Assembly: GCA_900767915.1 (NCBI GenBank)
Contig: CAAGAX010000061.1
Coordinates: forward strand, 1-32,503
Reading direction: 5' to 3'
DNA length: 32,503 nt
Source of the DNA: Acholeplasmatales bacterium
GTDB lineage: Bacteria > Bacillota_I > Bacilli_A > Acholeplasmatales > Anaeroplasmataceae
Shown here one piece after another: positions 6,972 to 15,997 of this stretch. The position numbers were made by a program, and so were the translations under genes. A model generated the notes under the pieces. The model did no database searches, had not been told where the DNA came from, and worked only from the letters and a program-made list of their open reading frames with translations. Within the stretch, counting starts at the first letter, position 1. Every line of letters starts with the position of its first letter.

Positions 6972-6998
6972 AATAAGTCTATTATAAAAGGACTTATT
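6972..6998. repeat. Inverted repeat without a T tract
   Basis: AATAAGTC (6972-6979) and GACTTATT (6991-6998) form 8-bp arms around 11 bases. It lies between the grcA terminator and the popT promoter. There is no U tract in either direction, so it is not an obvious terminator; its role is unknown. Confidence 0.4.
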
Positions 6999-7115
6999 AT
7001 CAATTGAAGCTATAGAATAATTATAAAGCTATATAGATATTATTTTAATGATAAATATTTAATATAGTATACCTTAATTAAATATTTCTTATATTTATTA
7101 AAAAAATATGACATA

Positions 7116-7143
7116 TTTACTTTTAATCTAAAAAGTGTATAAT
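7116..7143 (+). promoter_or_regulatory. Promoter of the DUF368/PopT gene
   Basis: TTTACT (7116-7121) and TATAAT (7138-7143), with a 16-bp spacer and a GTGTATAAT context also seen at the two promoters near 21360-21420. Confidence 0.6.
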
Positions 7144-7173
7144 TAACTTAAATATAACATGAGGAGATTATTG

Positions 7174-8031
7174 ATGAAGCATATAATTTTAGCATTAAAA
7201 GGAGTATTATTTGGCTTATCAAATGCAATTGCTGGAGTTTCAGGTGGTACTATTGCTGTAATAACTGGTATATATGATAAGCTTATATATTCTATTAATC
7301 ATTTATTTAGTGATACTAAAGCAGCATTAAAGTTTTTAATTGTTTTTGCAATTGGCGCCTTAATTGGATTTGTTGGTGGCAGTAAGGTTATTAATATTTG
7401 TTTAGAATATGCCGCAATACCTACAAGCTGTTTATTTGCAGGCTTTGTATTAGGAGGAATTCCTAGCTTTGGAAAACCATTAATTAAGAAGATAAATACT
7501 AAAAATATTATATTTTCTATTATTGGTATATTATTTGTTGTAGGATTATTATTTGTTCCTGATAATTCATGGAAGAGCTCTTCAGATTTAGTATTTTATG
7601 ATTATATATTGTTATTTGTTGCAGGTTTCTTTGGAGCTGTTGCGATGATAACACCTGGAGTTTCTGGAATGATGATTTTTATGCTAATAGGTTATTATAA
7701 GGTATTTAATGGTGCTATTGCTAGTATTTTAGATTTTAGTCAGTTTACAAATAATTTATTAATATTACTTCCTATTTTATTAGGAATCATTGCTGGTATT
7801 TTTTCAGCATCTAAGCTTATAGCTTATTTATTTGATAAATTTCCAACTCAATCTAATTTTGTTGTATTTGGTTTTATTTTAGCTTCAGTATTTTGTATTT
7901 TATATAAAACTAACTGGGAAGCTAATTTGTTAATGATTATTTTTGGTATTTTAGCATTAATTATTGGTGCTGGATTAACATTTACTATAGATTATATTGG
8001 AAATAAAAGGAAAGAAAATATAATTGAATAA
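7174..8031 (+). CDS. popT: DUF368 family undecaprenyl-phosphate translocase (PopT-like)
   Basis: This 285-residue polytopic membrane protein has the two DUF368 signatures: GLSNAIAGVSGGTIAVITGIYD near the N-terminus and MITPGVSGMMIFMLIGYYK in the second half, an internal repeat of the G-V-S-G motif. DUF368 proteins (PopT) return the lipid carrier undecaprenyl phosphate to the cytoplasmic face of the membrane, a step in recycling for peptidoglycan synthesis. An earlier in-frame ATG at 7159 precedes the GAGGAG site (7161-7166), so the ATG at 7174 is preferred. It is transcribed alone between a promoter and a terminator. Other carrier-recycling genes (uppP, PAP2) lie 3.5-7 kb downstream. Confidence 0.85.
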   Translation: MKHIILALKGVLFGLSNAIAGVSGGTIAVITGIYDKLIYSINHLFSDTKAALKFLIVFAIGALIGFVGGSKVINICLEYAAIPTSCLFAGFVLGGIPSFGKPLIKKINTKNIIFSIIGILFVVGLLFVPDNSWKSSSDLVFYDYILLFVAGFFGAVAMITPGVSGMMIFMLIGYYKVFNGAIASILDFSQFTNNLLILLPILLGIIAGIFSASKLIAYLFDKFPTQSNFVVFGFILASVFCILYKTNWEANLLMIIFGILALIIGAGLTFTIDYIGNKRKENIIE

Positions 8032-8067
8032 TAAAAAAAGGAGTTTTTATATAACTCCTATTTTTTT
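8032..8067. terminator. Bidirectional terminator between popT and the YitT-family gene
   Basis: AGGAGTT (8039-8045) and AACTCCT (8053-8059), flanked by an A run on the left and a T run on the right. It can therefore terminate both converging transcripts. Confidence 0.85.
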
Positions 8068-8070
8068 ATT

Positions 8071-9030
8071 TTATACTATTGTTTTTTTAATAAATTTACC
8101 TTTAACTCTTTTGATTGGACTTAATGTAACAAAGGCATGAGAATCATATTTATCTATTATTTTCATTACTCTATCTATTTCATAAGTTGAAACAACACAG
8201 TAAACCTCTGTTCTTTCGTGATGAGTATATCCACCCTCTGTATGAATAAGAGTACAGCCTCTTTTTAATTGTTCCATGATATCATGAGAAATATCATTAC
8301 TAAAGTCAGAGAAGATATGCATTCCTGTATAGGTATATGATGTATGTATTTTATCAGTAACAAGGCTATTTAAAATCATTCTAACGATTGTGAATAAAAC
8401 AACAATCCAGTTTCCACCTTGAACAAATACTCCACCAATTACTGATATTAAAATATTAATTATTAATGTTACATTTCCTAATGAAATATTTTTATGTAAT
8501 GCTAGTGCTTGAGATATTACATCGATTCCACCAGTAGATACTCCATATTTTAAAGCTAATCCGGCTGATACTCCTGCGACTAATCCACCAAATATTGCTA
8601 AGGTAAGAATACCACCATAGTTTATTACTTCTCCATTAACTGTTTGGATTGGATTTGCTAATGCTTGAAATGGACTCCAGCCTGTTGCTTCTAATATACC
8701 AGTAGCTAGTGATTGAACAAGTATTGCGATGATTGAATATATCGCAAAGCGCATTGATACAAATTTAAATCCAATTATTGCGATTGGAACATTTACAATA
8801 AATATAATCCAACCTAAATTCATATAACCTCCACAGTTATTAATTATTCCTTGAATTAATTGAGCTAATCCGGTTGCTCCACCTGAATATAGCTTTGCAG
8901 GTGTTAGGAATAATACTGTAGCAAATGATAATAATATATTTGATACAAATACAATTGATAATCTAAAACCAATATCAGCAATTTCATTTTTACTAATATT
9001 GAGTTTTTTCTTTATATAATTTTTTTCCAT
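8071..9030 (-). CDS. YitT family membrane protein (DUF161/DUF2179)
   Basis: This 319-residue protein has five or six transmembrane segments in its first 210 residues, with the glycine-rich family block TPAKLYSGGATGLAQLIQ and the repeat GLALKYGVSTGGIDVISQ. It ends in a cytoplasmic DUF2179 domain (about 235-310, GCTLIHTEGGYTHHERTEVYCVVS). The family is widespread in Bacillota, usually in several paralogues, and its transport substrate is not settled. The start ATG has a GGAGAT site. It diverges from the M3 peptidase gene. Confidence 0.88.
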   Translation of the reverse strand: MEKNYIKKKLNISKNEIADIGFRLSIVFVSNILLSFATVLFLTPAKLYSGGATGLAQLIQGIINNCGGYMNLGWIIFIVNVPIAIIGFKFVSMRFAIYSIIAILVQSLATGILEATGWSPFQALANPIQTVNGEVINYGGILTLAIFGGLVAGVSAGLALKYGVSTGGIDVISQALALHKNISLGNVTLIINILISVIGGVFVQGGNWIVVLFTIVRMILNSLVTDKIHTSYTYTGMHIFSDFSNDISHDIMEQLKRGCTLIHTEGGYTHHERTEVYCVVSTYEIDRVMKIIDKYDSHAFVTLSPIKRVKGKFIKKTIV

Positions 9031-9093
9031 AAGTGAATCTCCATTTTTCCTTGGATATTATATATTATTTTTTGTTTCTTAGCAATATTTGAG

Positions 9094-9108
9094 TTGTAAA
9101 GATTACAA
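9094..9108. promoter_or_regulatory. Operator-like dyad in the divergent YitT/M3 promoter region
   Basis: TTGTAA-AGA-TTACAA is a perfect 6-3-6 dyad. It lies between the start of the minus-strand YitT gene and the extended -10 of the peptidase operon. The regulator is unknown. Confidence 0.35.
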
Positions 9109-9124
9109 AAATGAATTAAAATTA

Positions 9125-9133
9125 TGCTATATA
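9125..9133 (+). promoter_or_regulatory. Extended -10 promoter of the M3 peptidase operon
   Basis: TGC directly before TATATA (9128-9133) forms an extended -10. No good -35 box is seen 17 bp upstream. The transcript would start near 9140 and reach the AGGAGGG site at 9151. Confidence 0.45.
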
Positions 9134-9162
9134 CTTATATTTTAAGTTTTAGGAGGGATATT

Positions 9163-10845
9163 GTGAAATTTAAAGATTATAAATATGTAAGACCTGATTT
9201 TAAAGGTGTAGCTTCTAATATAGAAAGATTAGCTAAGAAAATAGAGGCTTCTTTAGATTTAAATGAAATTGAAAAATGTATTGATGAAATATTTGATATT
9301 CAAAATGAATATGAAACAATGACTACTATTGCCTTAATAAGGAATACTATAAATACAAATGATGAATTTTATAGTAATGAGCTTTTAGCTATACAAGAGG
9401 AATCTACTATTGTTACTAGTAAAGAAAACCTATTATATGCTGTTTTAATAAAGCATAAGCTAAGAAGTGAGCTTGAAAATAAATATGGATCATATTGGTT
9501 TAAATCTATGGAAATATCAAAAAGATGCTATAATGATTCTATTAGTGATTTATTAGTAGCTGAAAGTAAGCTTACTACTGAATATGACAAGGTTATGGCT
9601 AGTGCCCAAATTGAATTTGATGGCAAGCTTAATAATTTAAGTCAAATGAAGGTTTATGCATCTTCAACTGATAGAAATATTAGATTTTCAGCAATGAAGA
9701 AGGTTAATGAATTTTTAGCATCTAAGGAAGAACAAATTGATGATATTTATGATAAACTAGTTCATATTAGAAATGATATTGCATTAAAGCTTGGATTTAA
9801 GAATTTTATTGAATTAGGCTATTTACGTATGGGTAGAACAGATTATAATGCATCTGATGTAGCTAAATATCGTGAACAGGTAGTTAATTATTTAGTTCCA
9901 GTAGCAAATGATATTATAAAGGAAAATGCATTAAATATTGGAATTACAAATCCTAAATTTTATGATTTGAGCTTACAATTTTTGGATGGCAACCCTACTC
10001 CAAAGGGAAATAAGGATGAATTAGTAAAAAAAGCTTTAAATATGTATAGTGAAATGTCTAATGAAACAAAAGAATTCTTTACATATATGGTTGATCATGA
10101 GCTTTTAGATTTAGAGACTAAGAGTGGAAAGCAAAATGGTGGATATTGTACATATATTAATAGCTATCATTCTCCTTTTATTTTCTCTAATTTTAATGGA
10201 ACCTCAGCAGATGTAGATGTTTTAACTCATGAAGCAGGTCATGCTTTTATGGCTTATTTAGCATCTAAGGAAATAAAGAATCCAAGCTTAATTTGGCCTA
10301 CAAGTGAAGCTTGTGAGATTCATTCAATGTCTATGGAATTTTTAGCATATCCATGGATGGAGGATTTCTTTAAGGAAGATGTAAGAAAATATAAGATTTC
10401 TCATACTAATGACGCATTAACATTTATTCCTTATGGTTGCTGTGTAGATCATTTTCAGCATTTAGTATATGAAAATCCAAATGCTACTAAAAATGAGCGT
10501 AAGGAAATGTGGAAGAAATGTGAAAAGCTTTATACTCCATGGAGAGATATGGAGGGATTAGAGATGTATGAGAAGGGTAATTATTGGTATAATCAGCTTC
10601 ATATATTCCAAACTCCATTTTATTATATAGATTATACATTAGCTCAGGTTTGTGCTTTAGAATTTTATGTTGAAAGCCTAGAAAATAGAAAAGAAACCTG
10701 GGATAGATATGTTAAGCTATGTAAGCTAGGTGGATCTAAGTCATTCTTAGGGCTATTAGATTCTGTTCAACTTCATAATCCATTTAAAGATGGTGGAATA
10801 GAATTTATTATTAAAAGAATTATTGATGTGAAAAAAACTTATTAG
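9163..10845 (+). CDS. M3 family oligoendopeptidase
   Basis: This 560-residue cytoplasmic zinc peptidase of the PepF/thimet family degrades oligopeptides. The active site is HEAGH (356-360), with the third zinc ligand probably Glu385 in SEACEIHSMSMEF. The product begins VKFKDYKYVRPD, as is usual for the family's M3 oligoendopeptidases of about 560 residues. A longer frame opens at 9124, but the AGGAGGG site (9151-9157) serves the GTG at 9163. It is the first of ten closely spaced plus-strand genes; the next starts 15 bp after its stop. Confidence 0.92.
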   Translation: MKFKDYKYVRPDFKGVASNIERLAKKIEASLDLNEIEKCIDEIFDIQNEYETMTTIALIRNTINTNDEFYSNELLAIQEESTIVTSKENLLYAVLIKHKLRSELENKYGSYWFKSMEISKRCYNDSISDLLVAESKLTTEYDKVMASAQIEFDGKLNNLSQMKVYASSTDRNIRFSAMKKVNEFLASKEEQIDDIYDKLVHIRNDIALKLGFKNFIELGYLRMGRTDYNASDVAKYREQVVNYLVPVANDIIKENALNIGITNPKFYDLSLQFLDGNPTPKGNKDELVKKALNMYSEMSNETKEFFTYMVDHELLDLETKSGKQNGGYCTYINSYHSPFIFSNFNGTSADVDVLTHEAGHAFMAYLASKEIKNPSLIWPTSEACEIHSMSMEFLAYPWMEDFFKEDVRKYKISHTNDALTFIPYGCCVDHFQHLVYENPNATKNERKEMWKKCEKLYTPWRDMEGLEMYEKGNYWYNQLHIFQTPFYYIDYTLAQVCALEFYVESLENRKETWDRYVKLCKLGGSKSFLGLLDSVQLHNPFKDGGIEFIIKRIIDVKKTY

Positions 10846-10860
10846 AAGGATGGGATAGCT

Positions 10861-11061
10861 TTGAAAAACCTTGTTTATAGTTTTAGAAAATCTAAACATC
10901 TCACTCAAGAGGATCTAGCAAGGCTTGTAGGAGTAACAAGGCAAACAATAATTTCGATTGAGCAGGGTAAATATGTGGCATCTTTGCCATTAGCCTTGAA
11001 ATTTGCGAAAATATTTAATACAACTGTCGAAAAGATATTTGAACTTGAGGAGGGAGATTAA
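10861..11061 (+). CDS. XRE family helix-turn-helix regulator
   Basis: This 66-residue protein consists almost entirely of a Cro/CI-type helix-turn-helix (TQEDLARLVGVTRQTIISIE, about residues 15-34) plus two further helices. The start is TTG, 15 bp after the M3 gene, with a weak AAGGATGG site. Its stop overlaps the next start by one base (TAATG). Such tiny regulators usually sit beside a small membrane protein they are thought to work with, as here. Targets are unknown. Confidence 0.88.
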   Translation: MKNLVYSFRKSKHLTQEDLARLVGVTRQTIISIEQGKYVASLPLALKFAKIFNTTVEKIFELEEGD

Positions 11062-11537
11062 TGGAAACATTTGATAGATTTTTAAAAAATACTAAGCTTA
11101 AGCTTATTATTATGAGTATTTCAACCTTAACACCGATAATTATTATCATTGTTATGAATATATTAGGTGATAGCTTAATCAATTTTGAAAATGGTGTATT
11201 TGCAGATATATTAAAAACTGATATGATTGTTTTTACTTATTTATTATTAGCTCTATTTGAAGGTGCAATAATATATAAGGTATATAAATATGCAAGAATA
11301 TTACTAAATAATGAATATGCTAATAATGAATTTATTAAAAAAAGGGATGAAAGAAATAGATTTATTAAAAGTCAAGCAAGTAATTTAATTGCGAAAATTT
11401 TTATATATGTATTAGTAGTTGTTACCATATTTTCAGCATTTACAAATCGTGTTTTGTTTTATTCATTATTTTTTGTTTTAATTATTTATTTCATTATACA
11501 TATAATAGTAACAGTTTATTATTATAAAAAATATTAA
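11061..11537 (+). CDS. Small membrane protein paired with the XRE regulator
   Basis: This 158-residue protein has four hydrophobic segments (about 15-33, 53-73, 112-130 and 134-153). Between the second and third is a charged cytoplasmic block, EFIKKRDERNRFIKSQAS. A D-E-R-x-x-x-I-x-x-x-A stretch of this kind occurs in DUF2178/DUF3796-like partners of XRE regulators; that resemblance is only tentative. It is translationally coupled to the regulator by a one-base overlap and has a GGAGGAGAT site. Confidence 0.65.
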   Translation: METFDRFLKNTKLKLIIMSISTLTPIIIIIVMNILGDSLINFENGVFADILKTDMIVFTYLLLALFEGAIIYKVYKYARILLNNEYANNEFIKKRDERNRFIKSQASNLIAKIFIYVLVVVTIFSAFTNRVLFYSLFFVLIIYFIIHIIVTVYYYKKY

Positions 11538-11553
11538 TATTGGGAGATAGAAT

Positions 11554-12426
11554 ATGAATTTTATTGAGGTTTTAAAGGCAATTTTATTTGGAATTGTTGA
11601 AGGTATTACAGAATGGCTACCTGTTAGTAGTACAGGTCATATGATTATACTTGAAAGCTTATTTGATGTAAAAAATACTTATAGTGAAGCTTTTTGGAGC
11701 TTATTTTTAGTGGTTATTCAATTAGGTGCGATTATTGCAGTTATTGTATGCTTTTTTAATAAGCTAAATCCTTTTGGTGGTAAATCATTATTAGAGCCTG
11801 CTAGAAAAAAGAATGAAGCCGAAAAGAAAAGTATTTGGCTTTTATGGGCTAAGGTAATTGTTGCTTGTATTCCTGCAGCTATAGTTGGATTAGTATTAGA
11901 TGATATATTAGATAAATATTTATATAATTCAATTACTGTTTCTATTACGTTAATTATATATGGTGTATTATTTATTGTTTTAGAAATTTGGAATAAAAAA
12001 AGAACATTTAAGGTTACTAATTCTAGTGATTTATCATGGAGAGATGCTTTATTAATTGGATGCTTCCAATTACTAGCATTGATTCCTGGTACATCTAGAA
12101 GTGGAGTTACTATTTTAGGTGCTATGCTATTATTATGTAATAGAGAGGTAGCAAGTGAATTTTCATTCTTTTTATCTATTCCTGTAATGCTTGGAGCTTC
12201 ATTATTAAAAATAGTTAAGTTCATTATTAATGGTAATCAAATTCAAACTACTGAGCTATTATTTTTAGGAATTGGTTGTTTAGTAGCATTCGGTATAAGC
12301 ATGCTAGTTATTAAGCTATTAATGTCATTCATTAAAAAGCATGACTTTAAGGTGTTTGGCTATTATCGTATAGCATTAGGTATTGTTTTAATTATTTTAT
12401 TAGCTACAGGCGTTATGATAGCCTAA
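11554..12426 (+). CDS. uppP: Undecaprenyl-diphosphatase UppP (BacA)
   Basis: This 290-residue polytopic membrane enzyme removes a phosphate from undecaprenyl diphosphate to regenerate the lipid carrier for peptidoglycan and other envelope polymers. It shows both family motifs: EGITEWLPVSSTGHM (16-30, with Glu16 and His29) and PGTSRSGVT (about 178-186, with the catalytic Arg). Length is normal. It starts 16 bp after the small membrane gene. A bacitracin-related role is known for the family. Confidence 0.97.
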   Translation: MNFIEVLKAILFGIVEGITEWLPVSSTGHMIILESLFDVKNTYSEAFWSLFLVVIQLGAIIAVIVCFFNKLNPFGGKSLLEPARKKNEAEKKSIWLLWAKVIVACIPAAIVGLVLDDILDKYLYNSITVSITLIIYGVLFIVLEIWNKKRTFKVTNSSDLSWRDALLIGCFQLLALIPGTSRSGVTILGAMLLLCNREVASEFSFFLSIPVMLGASLLKIVKFIINGNQIQTTELLFLGIGCLVAFGISMLVIKLLMSFIKKHDFKVFGYYRIALGIVLIILLATGVMIA

Positions 12427-12439
12427 GGAGGTATGGCAT

Positions 12440-13735
12440 ATGAGGCTTTTTAGATATTTAAAAAATAATATGTATTTAGAGCCTTTATGCTTATTCTTTT
12501 TAATATTAGCATTTACTCTAGATAATCCAGTGAATACATTTACTGGATTTTACTCAATATTAAAGTCATCATCAATTTTATTGACAGATTATGTATATGT
12601 TGGTGGAATTGGAGCTGCCTTTTTTAATGTCGCAATAAATTTATTATTTAATTTAATATTGTTGAAAATATTACGTGTTGAAATAAATGGACCAATTTTT
12701 GCTGGATTAATGATGATTGTTGGATTTTCATTTTTTGGTAAAAATATTTTTAATGGCTTACCAATATATTTAGGTATTTGGATTTTTTCTAAAATTAAGA
12801 AGCGTCCATTTAAAAACTATATTATTTCAGTATTATTTTCAAGTGGATTATCTCCTATTGTAAGCTATTCTATTTATGGATTTAATCTTCCTTATTATTT
12901 TTCTATTCCTCTTGGTATTTTAGTAGGAATAATTGTAGGTATTTTAATTCCATCTTTTCAAGCTCATACTATATCCTTTCATCAGGGCTATAACTTATAT
13001 AATACAGGCTTTGCTTTAGGTATTATTTCTTGTGTATTCTATGGATTATTTACATTGTTTGGATTAAATGTTTATTCTGTTCATGAATATAATTCTACTA
13101 ATTATTGGATTTTTTATATTATTTTAGGTGTATTTATATTATGCTGTATTATTCAAGCAAATATATTAGATCATAAAGTCTGGATGAAATATTTAGATTT
13201 GTTAAAGAGTAATGGTCGTTTAGTATCTGATTATATAAGGGATTTTGGTAGAGAAGCTGTTTGGATTAATTTTGCGATTAATGGTATTTTTATATTATTA
13301 CTATTAATGATATTTAATATCCCTCTTAATGGTATAGTATTTGGTAGTGTTGTTGCGATATTAGGATGTAGTGGCTTTGGATTACATATTAAGAATTATT
13401 TTCCTGTATTTATAGGTTCCTCTTTAGCTTTTTTTGTTAGAATGCTTGTTAGAGGTAGTATTGGGATTGATATGGATTTGGATTTATCTATTATTGTAGC
13501 TATTATATTCTCCACTGGCTTAGCTCCAATTTGTGGAAAGTATGGAATAGTTTATGGAATAATTATTGGATTCATTCATATATCTATTATTCCATTAATG
13601 ATTAATCTTCAAGGAGGATTTGATTTATATAACAATGGACTTGCATGTGGCTTTGAAGCTGCATTAGTTCAGGTTATAGCTGAAAATATTTTTGTAAAGG
13701 AGAAACGACATGCGAAGAAATCAAAAGATTGGTAA
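12440..13735 (+). CDS. DUF1576 family integral membrane protein
   Basis: This 431-residue protein has ten or more hydrophobic segments arranged as two similar halves. The halves are suggested by repeated blocks: HQGYNLYNTGFALGI (about 174-188) and GGFDLYNNGLACGFEAAL (about 391-408), and G-S-x-x-F-F matched with G-F-S-F-F-G. This agrees with DUF1576. No function is established that I know of. The internal repeat suggests a transporter or channel. It has a strong AAGGAGGT site, 13 bp after uppP, and its end overlaps the next gene by 26 bp. Confidence 0.8.
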   Translation: MRLFRYLKNNMYLEPLCLFFLILAFTLDNPVNTFTGFYSILKSSSILLTDYVYVGGIGAAFFNVAINLLFNLILLKILRVEINGPIFAGLMMIVGFSFFGKNIFNGLPIYLGIWIFSKIKKRPFKNYIISVLFSSGLSPIVSYSIYGFNLPYYFSIPLGILVGIIVGILIPSFQAHTISFHQGYNLYNTGFALGIISCVFYGLFTLFGLNVYSVHEYNSTNYWIFYIILGVFILCCIIQANILDHKVWMKYLDLLKSNGRLVSDYIRDFGREAVWINFAINGIFILLLLMIFNIPLNGIVFGSVVAILGCSGFGLHIKNYFPVFIGSSLAFFVRMLVRGSIGIDMDLDLSIIVAIIFSTGLAPICGKYGIVYGIIIGFIHISIIPLMINLQGGFDLYNNGLACGFEAALVQVIAENIFVKEKRHAKKSKDW

Positions 13736-14045
13736 GATTACTAATGAATTACTTTATTATTTATTAGAAGAATATACTAGTCATGTTAATATTGATATTA
13801 AGGAAAGTGATGAAGGATTTATTATAAAATTCACTCTTGGAGGCTGTGAAAAAAATGATCTTGAGCTTTTAGCATCATTGATTAAACCTAATAGAGATTT
13901 AGCTATCGAGGAATATGGATCATTTTTAATGGGTGAAAGTGATGATGAATATGATTTTGAGCTTTTAGGATCAATGGTTGATTTTTATAGAGTGAGTGGT
14001 ACAAATTTAGAAACTACTATTGAAATAGGTGTAAATCATGAATAA
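13710..14045 (+). CDS. Unknown 111-residue cytoplasmic protein coupled to the DUF1576 gene
   Basis: I do not recognise this family. The protein is soluble and acidic, with an N-terminal helix (ITNELLYYLLEEYTSH) and then alternating strands and helices: VNIDIKESDEGFIIKFTLGG, and an acidic MGESDDEYDFELLGSM segment. The start at 13710 has an AAAGGAGA site and lies inside the end of the DUF1576 gene. The end overlaps the PAP2 gene by 8 bp. Overlaps on both sides suggest coupled translation and a shared function, perhaps as a cytoplasmic partner of the membrane protein. Confidence 0.7.
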   Translation: MRRNQKIGKITNELLYYLLEEYTSHVNIDIKESDEGFIIKFTLGGCEKNDLELLASLIKPNRDLAIEEYGSFLMGESDDEYDFELLGSMVDFYRVSGTNLETTIEIGVNHE

Positions 14046-14718
14046 GAAAAATATGAGCTTATTAATAGTGGGATTAATATTTTTAATTATATTTATATTA
14101 ATGTATATTTTAATTTGGAATTCTAGTGAGCCTTTAGCTATTGATTATGCTGTAAGAGATTTTTGTTATAATATTAGAGGAGAAAAATATGGCCTTTGTT
14201 ATTGGCTTTTTAGAATAATTACTGAATTTGGATATTTATATTTTGCGGTTATTTTAGGAATATTAGCTATATTTTTATTTAGATTAGATAATAGATTTTT
14301 TATTTATGTATTTATAATTTTACTAGCAACTGCTCTTCAAATTGCTATAAAGGATAATGTATCAAGAGCTAGACCTATTGAAAGTATGAGATGGGTTTAT
14401 GAATCATCAACAAGCTTTCCATCAGGACATTCTACAACTTCAGGCTTTATTCTATGTTATTTTTCATATATTATTTATGAAAGTAGATTAAAAAATAAGA
14501 ATAAGGGGATTATAATAGCTATTATTAGCTTTTGTTATTTACTTGTATTATTTTCAAGATTGATTTTAGGCGTTCATTATTTTTCTGATGTTGTTGCAGG
14601 CTTTTCATTAGGAATATTTATGGGCATTATTGGTATTTATATTCATTTATTATTTAATAGGCTTGAGATATTAAATAATCCTTTAATTTTTAAAAATAAG
14701 GAAAATTGGATTATATGA
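14038..14718 (+). CDS. PAP2 superfamily membrane phosphatase
   Basis: This 226-residue membrane protein has the complete three-part PAP2 active site: K105-x6-R112-P113, PSGH (128-131) and S173-R174-x5-H180-x3-D184. About six transmembrane segments are present. Such enzymes dephosphorylate phosphatidic acid or undecaprenyl diphosphate at the outer face of the membrane. With uppP in the same operon a polyprenyl-diphosphatase role (as for PgpB/YbjG) is a fair inference, but lipid substrates cannot be told apart from sequence. It overlaps both neighbours. Confidence 0.92.
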   Translation: MNKKNMSLLIVGLIFLIIFILMYILIWNSSEPLAIDYAVRDFCYNIRGEKYGLCYWLFRIITEFGYLYFAVILGILAIFLFRLDNRFFIYVFIILLATALQIAIKDNVSRARPIESMRWVYESSTSFPSGHSTTSGFILCYFSYIIYESRLKNKNKGIIIAIISFCYLLVLFSRLILGVHYFSDVVAGFSLGIFMGIIGIYIHLLFNRLEILNNPLIFKNKENWII

Positions 14719-15665
14719 AAAAGCTATCTATATTATTTAGCTTTATTGCTGTATTTATTGCTTCATCTTGTAATAGTATAAAAATTAATAAAATGAATTC
14801 TATTATAGCTTTAGATACTGTTATTAATATTACATTTTATAATAGCGATAATTATCAGGATTGTTATAACGATATAAAAAAAATATATTATAATGTTGAT
14901 GACATAGCTGATGATTTTAATTATAAAAAAGGTAATGTCTTTGATTTGAATACTAATAGAAAAGTAAGCATGAATAAGGATTTAATGGAAATAATTGAAT
15001 ATTCTTTAAAATATAAGGAAATTACCAATGGATACTTTAATCCTTTTATTGGAAGATTATCTCATTTATGGAAGGAATCTTTAGATGAAAAAAATGTATT
15101 AGATTATAATATTATTGAAAAAGAAATTAATATTATGAATAATACCTCAATTGAATTTAATGATGATAGTATTACACTTATTGGTGATGGCAATTTAGAT
15201 TTAGGTGGTATTGCAAAGGGATACGCAACAATGAAGGCTTATGAATGTATTAAAGGATATGGTATCACTGATTTTATGTTAAATGCTGGAAGTAGTAATA
15301 TAGTATGTGGAAAAAAGCCTAATAGTAAATTTAAATTAGGATTAAATAAGCCATATGAAAATGGATATATAAAGGTAATTAATGTCAATGATATTTGTAT
15401 TTCTACATCAAGTGGAGAACATCAAAACGTTATAATTGATGGTGTTAGATATCATCATTTAATAAGCCCCTTTACTGGATATCCTGTAAATAATTATGAT
15501 TCTGTCATTACATTTGGCGATAATAGTATGGCTTTAGATGTTTATTCGACTGCTGTTTCTATGATGAATATAGATGAAGCAATTAATTTTTGTAGTAAGA
15601 ATAATATTGATGTAATTCTTTATAAGGATGGTAAAATACTTTATGAAGGAAAAAAAGTATATTAA
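14715..15665 (+). CDS. apbE: ApbE family FAD:protein FMN transferase (lipoprotein)
   Basis: This 316-residue protein has a signal peptide with lipobox IASSC (Cys19), so it is anchored outside the membrane. It attaches FMN from FAD to Thr/Ser residues of target proteins. Motifs are DLGGIAKGYA (162-171), NAGSSN, STSSGEHQ, SPFTGYPV and the Mg2+-binding ALDVYSTAV (Asp275). The ATG at 14715 overlaps the preceding stop (ATGA) and is preferred to an upstream in-frame TTG. It is followed by NusG_II and Gx-type genes, a combination seen in Bacillota extracytoplasmic redox loci. No FMN-acceptor protein is visible in the window. Confidence 0.95.
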   Translation: MKKLSILFSFIAVFIASSCNSIKINKMNSIIALDTVINITFYNSDNYQDCYNDIKKIYYNVDDIADDFNYKKGNVFDLNTNRKVSMNKDLMEIIEYSLKYKEITNGYFNPFIGRLSHLWKESLDEKNVLDYNIIEKEINIMNNTSIEFNDDSITLIGDGNLDLGGIAKGYATMKAYECIKGYGITDFMLNAGSSNIVCGKKPNSKFKLGLNKPYENGYIKVINVNDICISTSSGEHQNVIIDGVRYHHLISPFTGYPVNNYDSVITFGDNSMALDVYSTAVSMMNIDEAINFCSKNNIDVILYKDGKILYEGKKVY

Positions 15666-15996
15666 AATTAGAAATGATATTATTTTAATAGCTATTATAT
15701 TGACTATAGCTTTAGCTTTCTTTTTAATTTATTTTTTTAATAGAAAAGATGGAAAAAAAGCTTTAATATACCATGATGATGAGCTAATATTAGAGGTTGA
15801 TTTAAAAAAAGATAATGAGTATTCTATTAATGGTGATATTTCAAATATGATAATTGTTGTTAATAATGGTAAAATAGCTGTTAAGGAAAGTGGTTGTCAA
15901 AATCAAATTTGTGTAAATACAGGTAGTATTATGTATACAAATGAGGTTATTACTTGTCTTCCAAATCATATTTATATTAGAATAAATGAGGATTAG
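15643..15996 (+). CDS. NusG domain II-containing membrane-anchored protein
   Basis: This 117-residue protein has one N-terminal transmembrane helix (about 11-31) and an extracytoplasmic NusG_II-type domain. Its hallmark cysteines are present: GCQNQICVNTG (two Cys five apart) and later TCLPNHIYI. The family is commonly encoded with Gx-type membrane proteins and ApbE, but its biochemical role is unknown. The ATG at 15628 lies in the AAGGATGG site, so 15643 is preferred; the gene then overlaps apbE by 23 bp. Confidence 0.85.
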   Translation: MKEKKYIKIRNDIILIAIILTIALAFFLIYFFNRKDGKKALIYHDDELILEVDLKKDNEYSINGDISNMIIVVNNGKIAVKESGCQNQICVNTGSIMYTNEVITCLPNHIYIRINED

Positions 15997-15997
15997 T

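Noticed and set aside
11718..12224. 168-codon minus-strand frame
   Set aside because: It lies wholly inside uppP, antisense to its conserved motifs.
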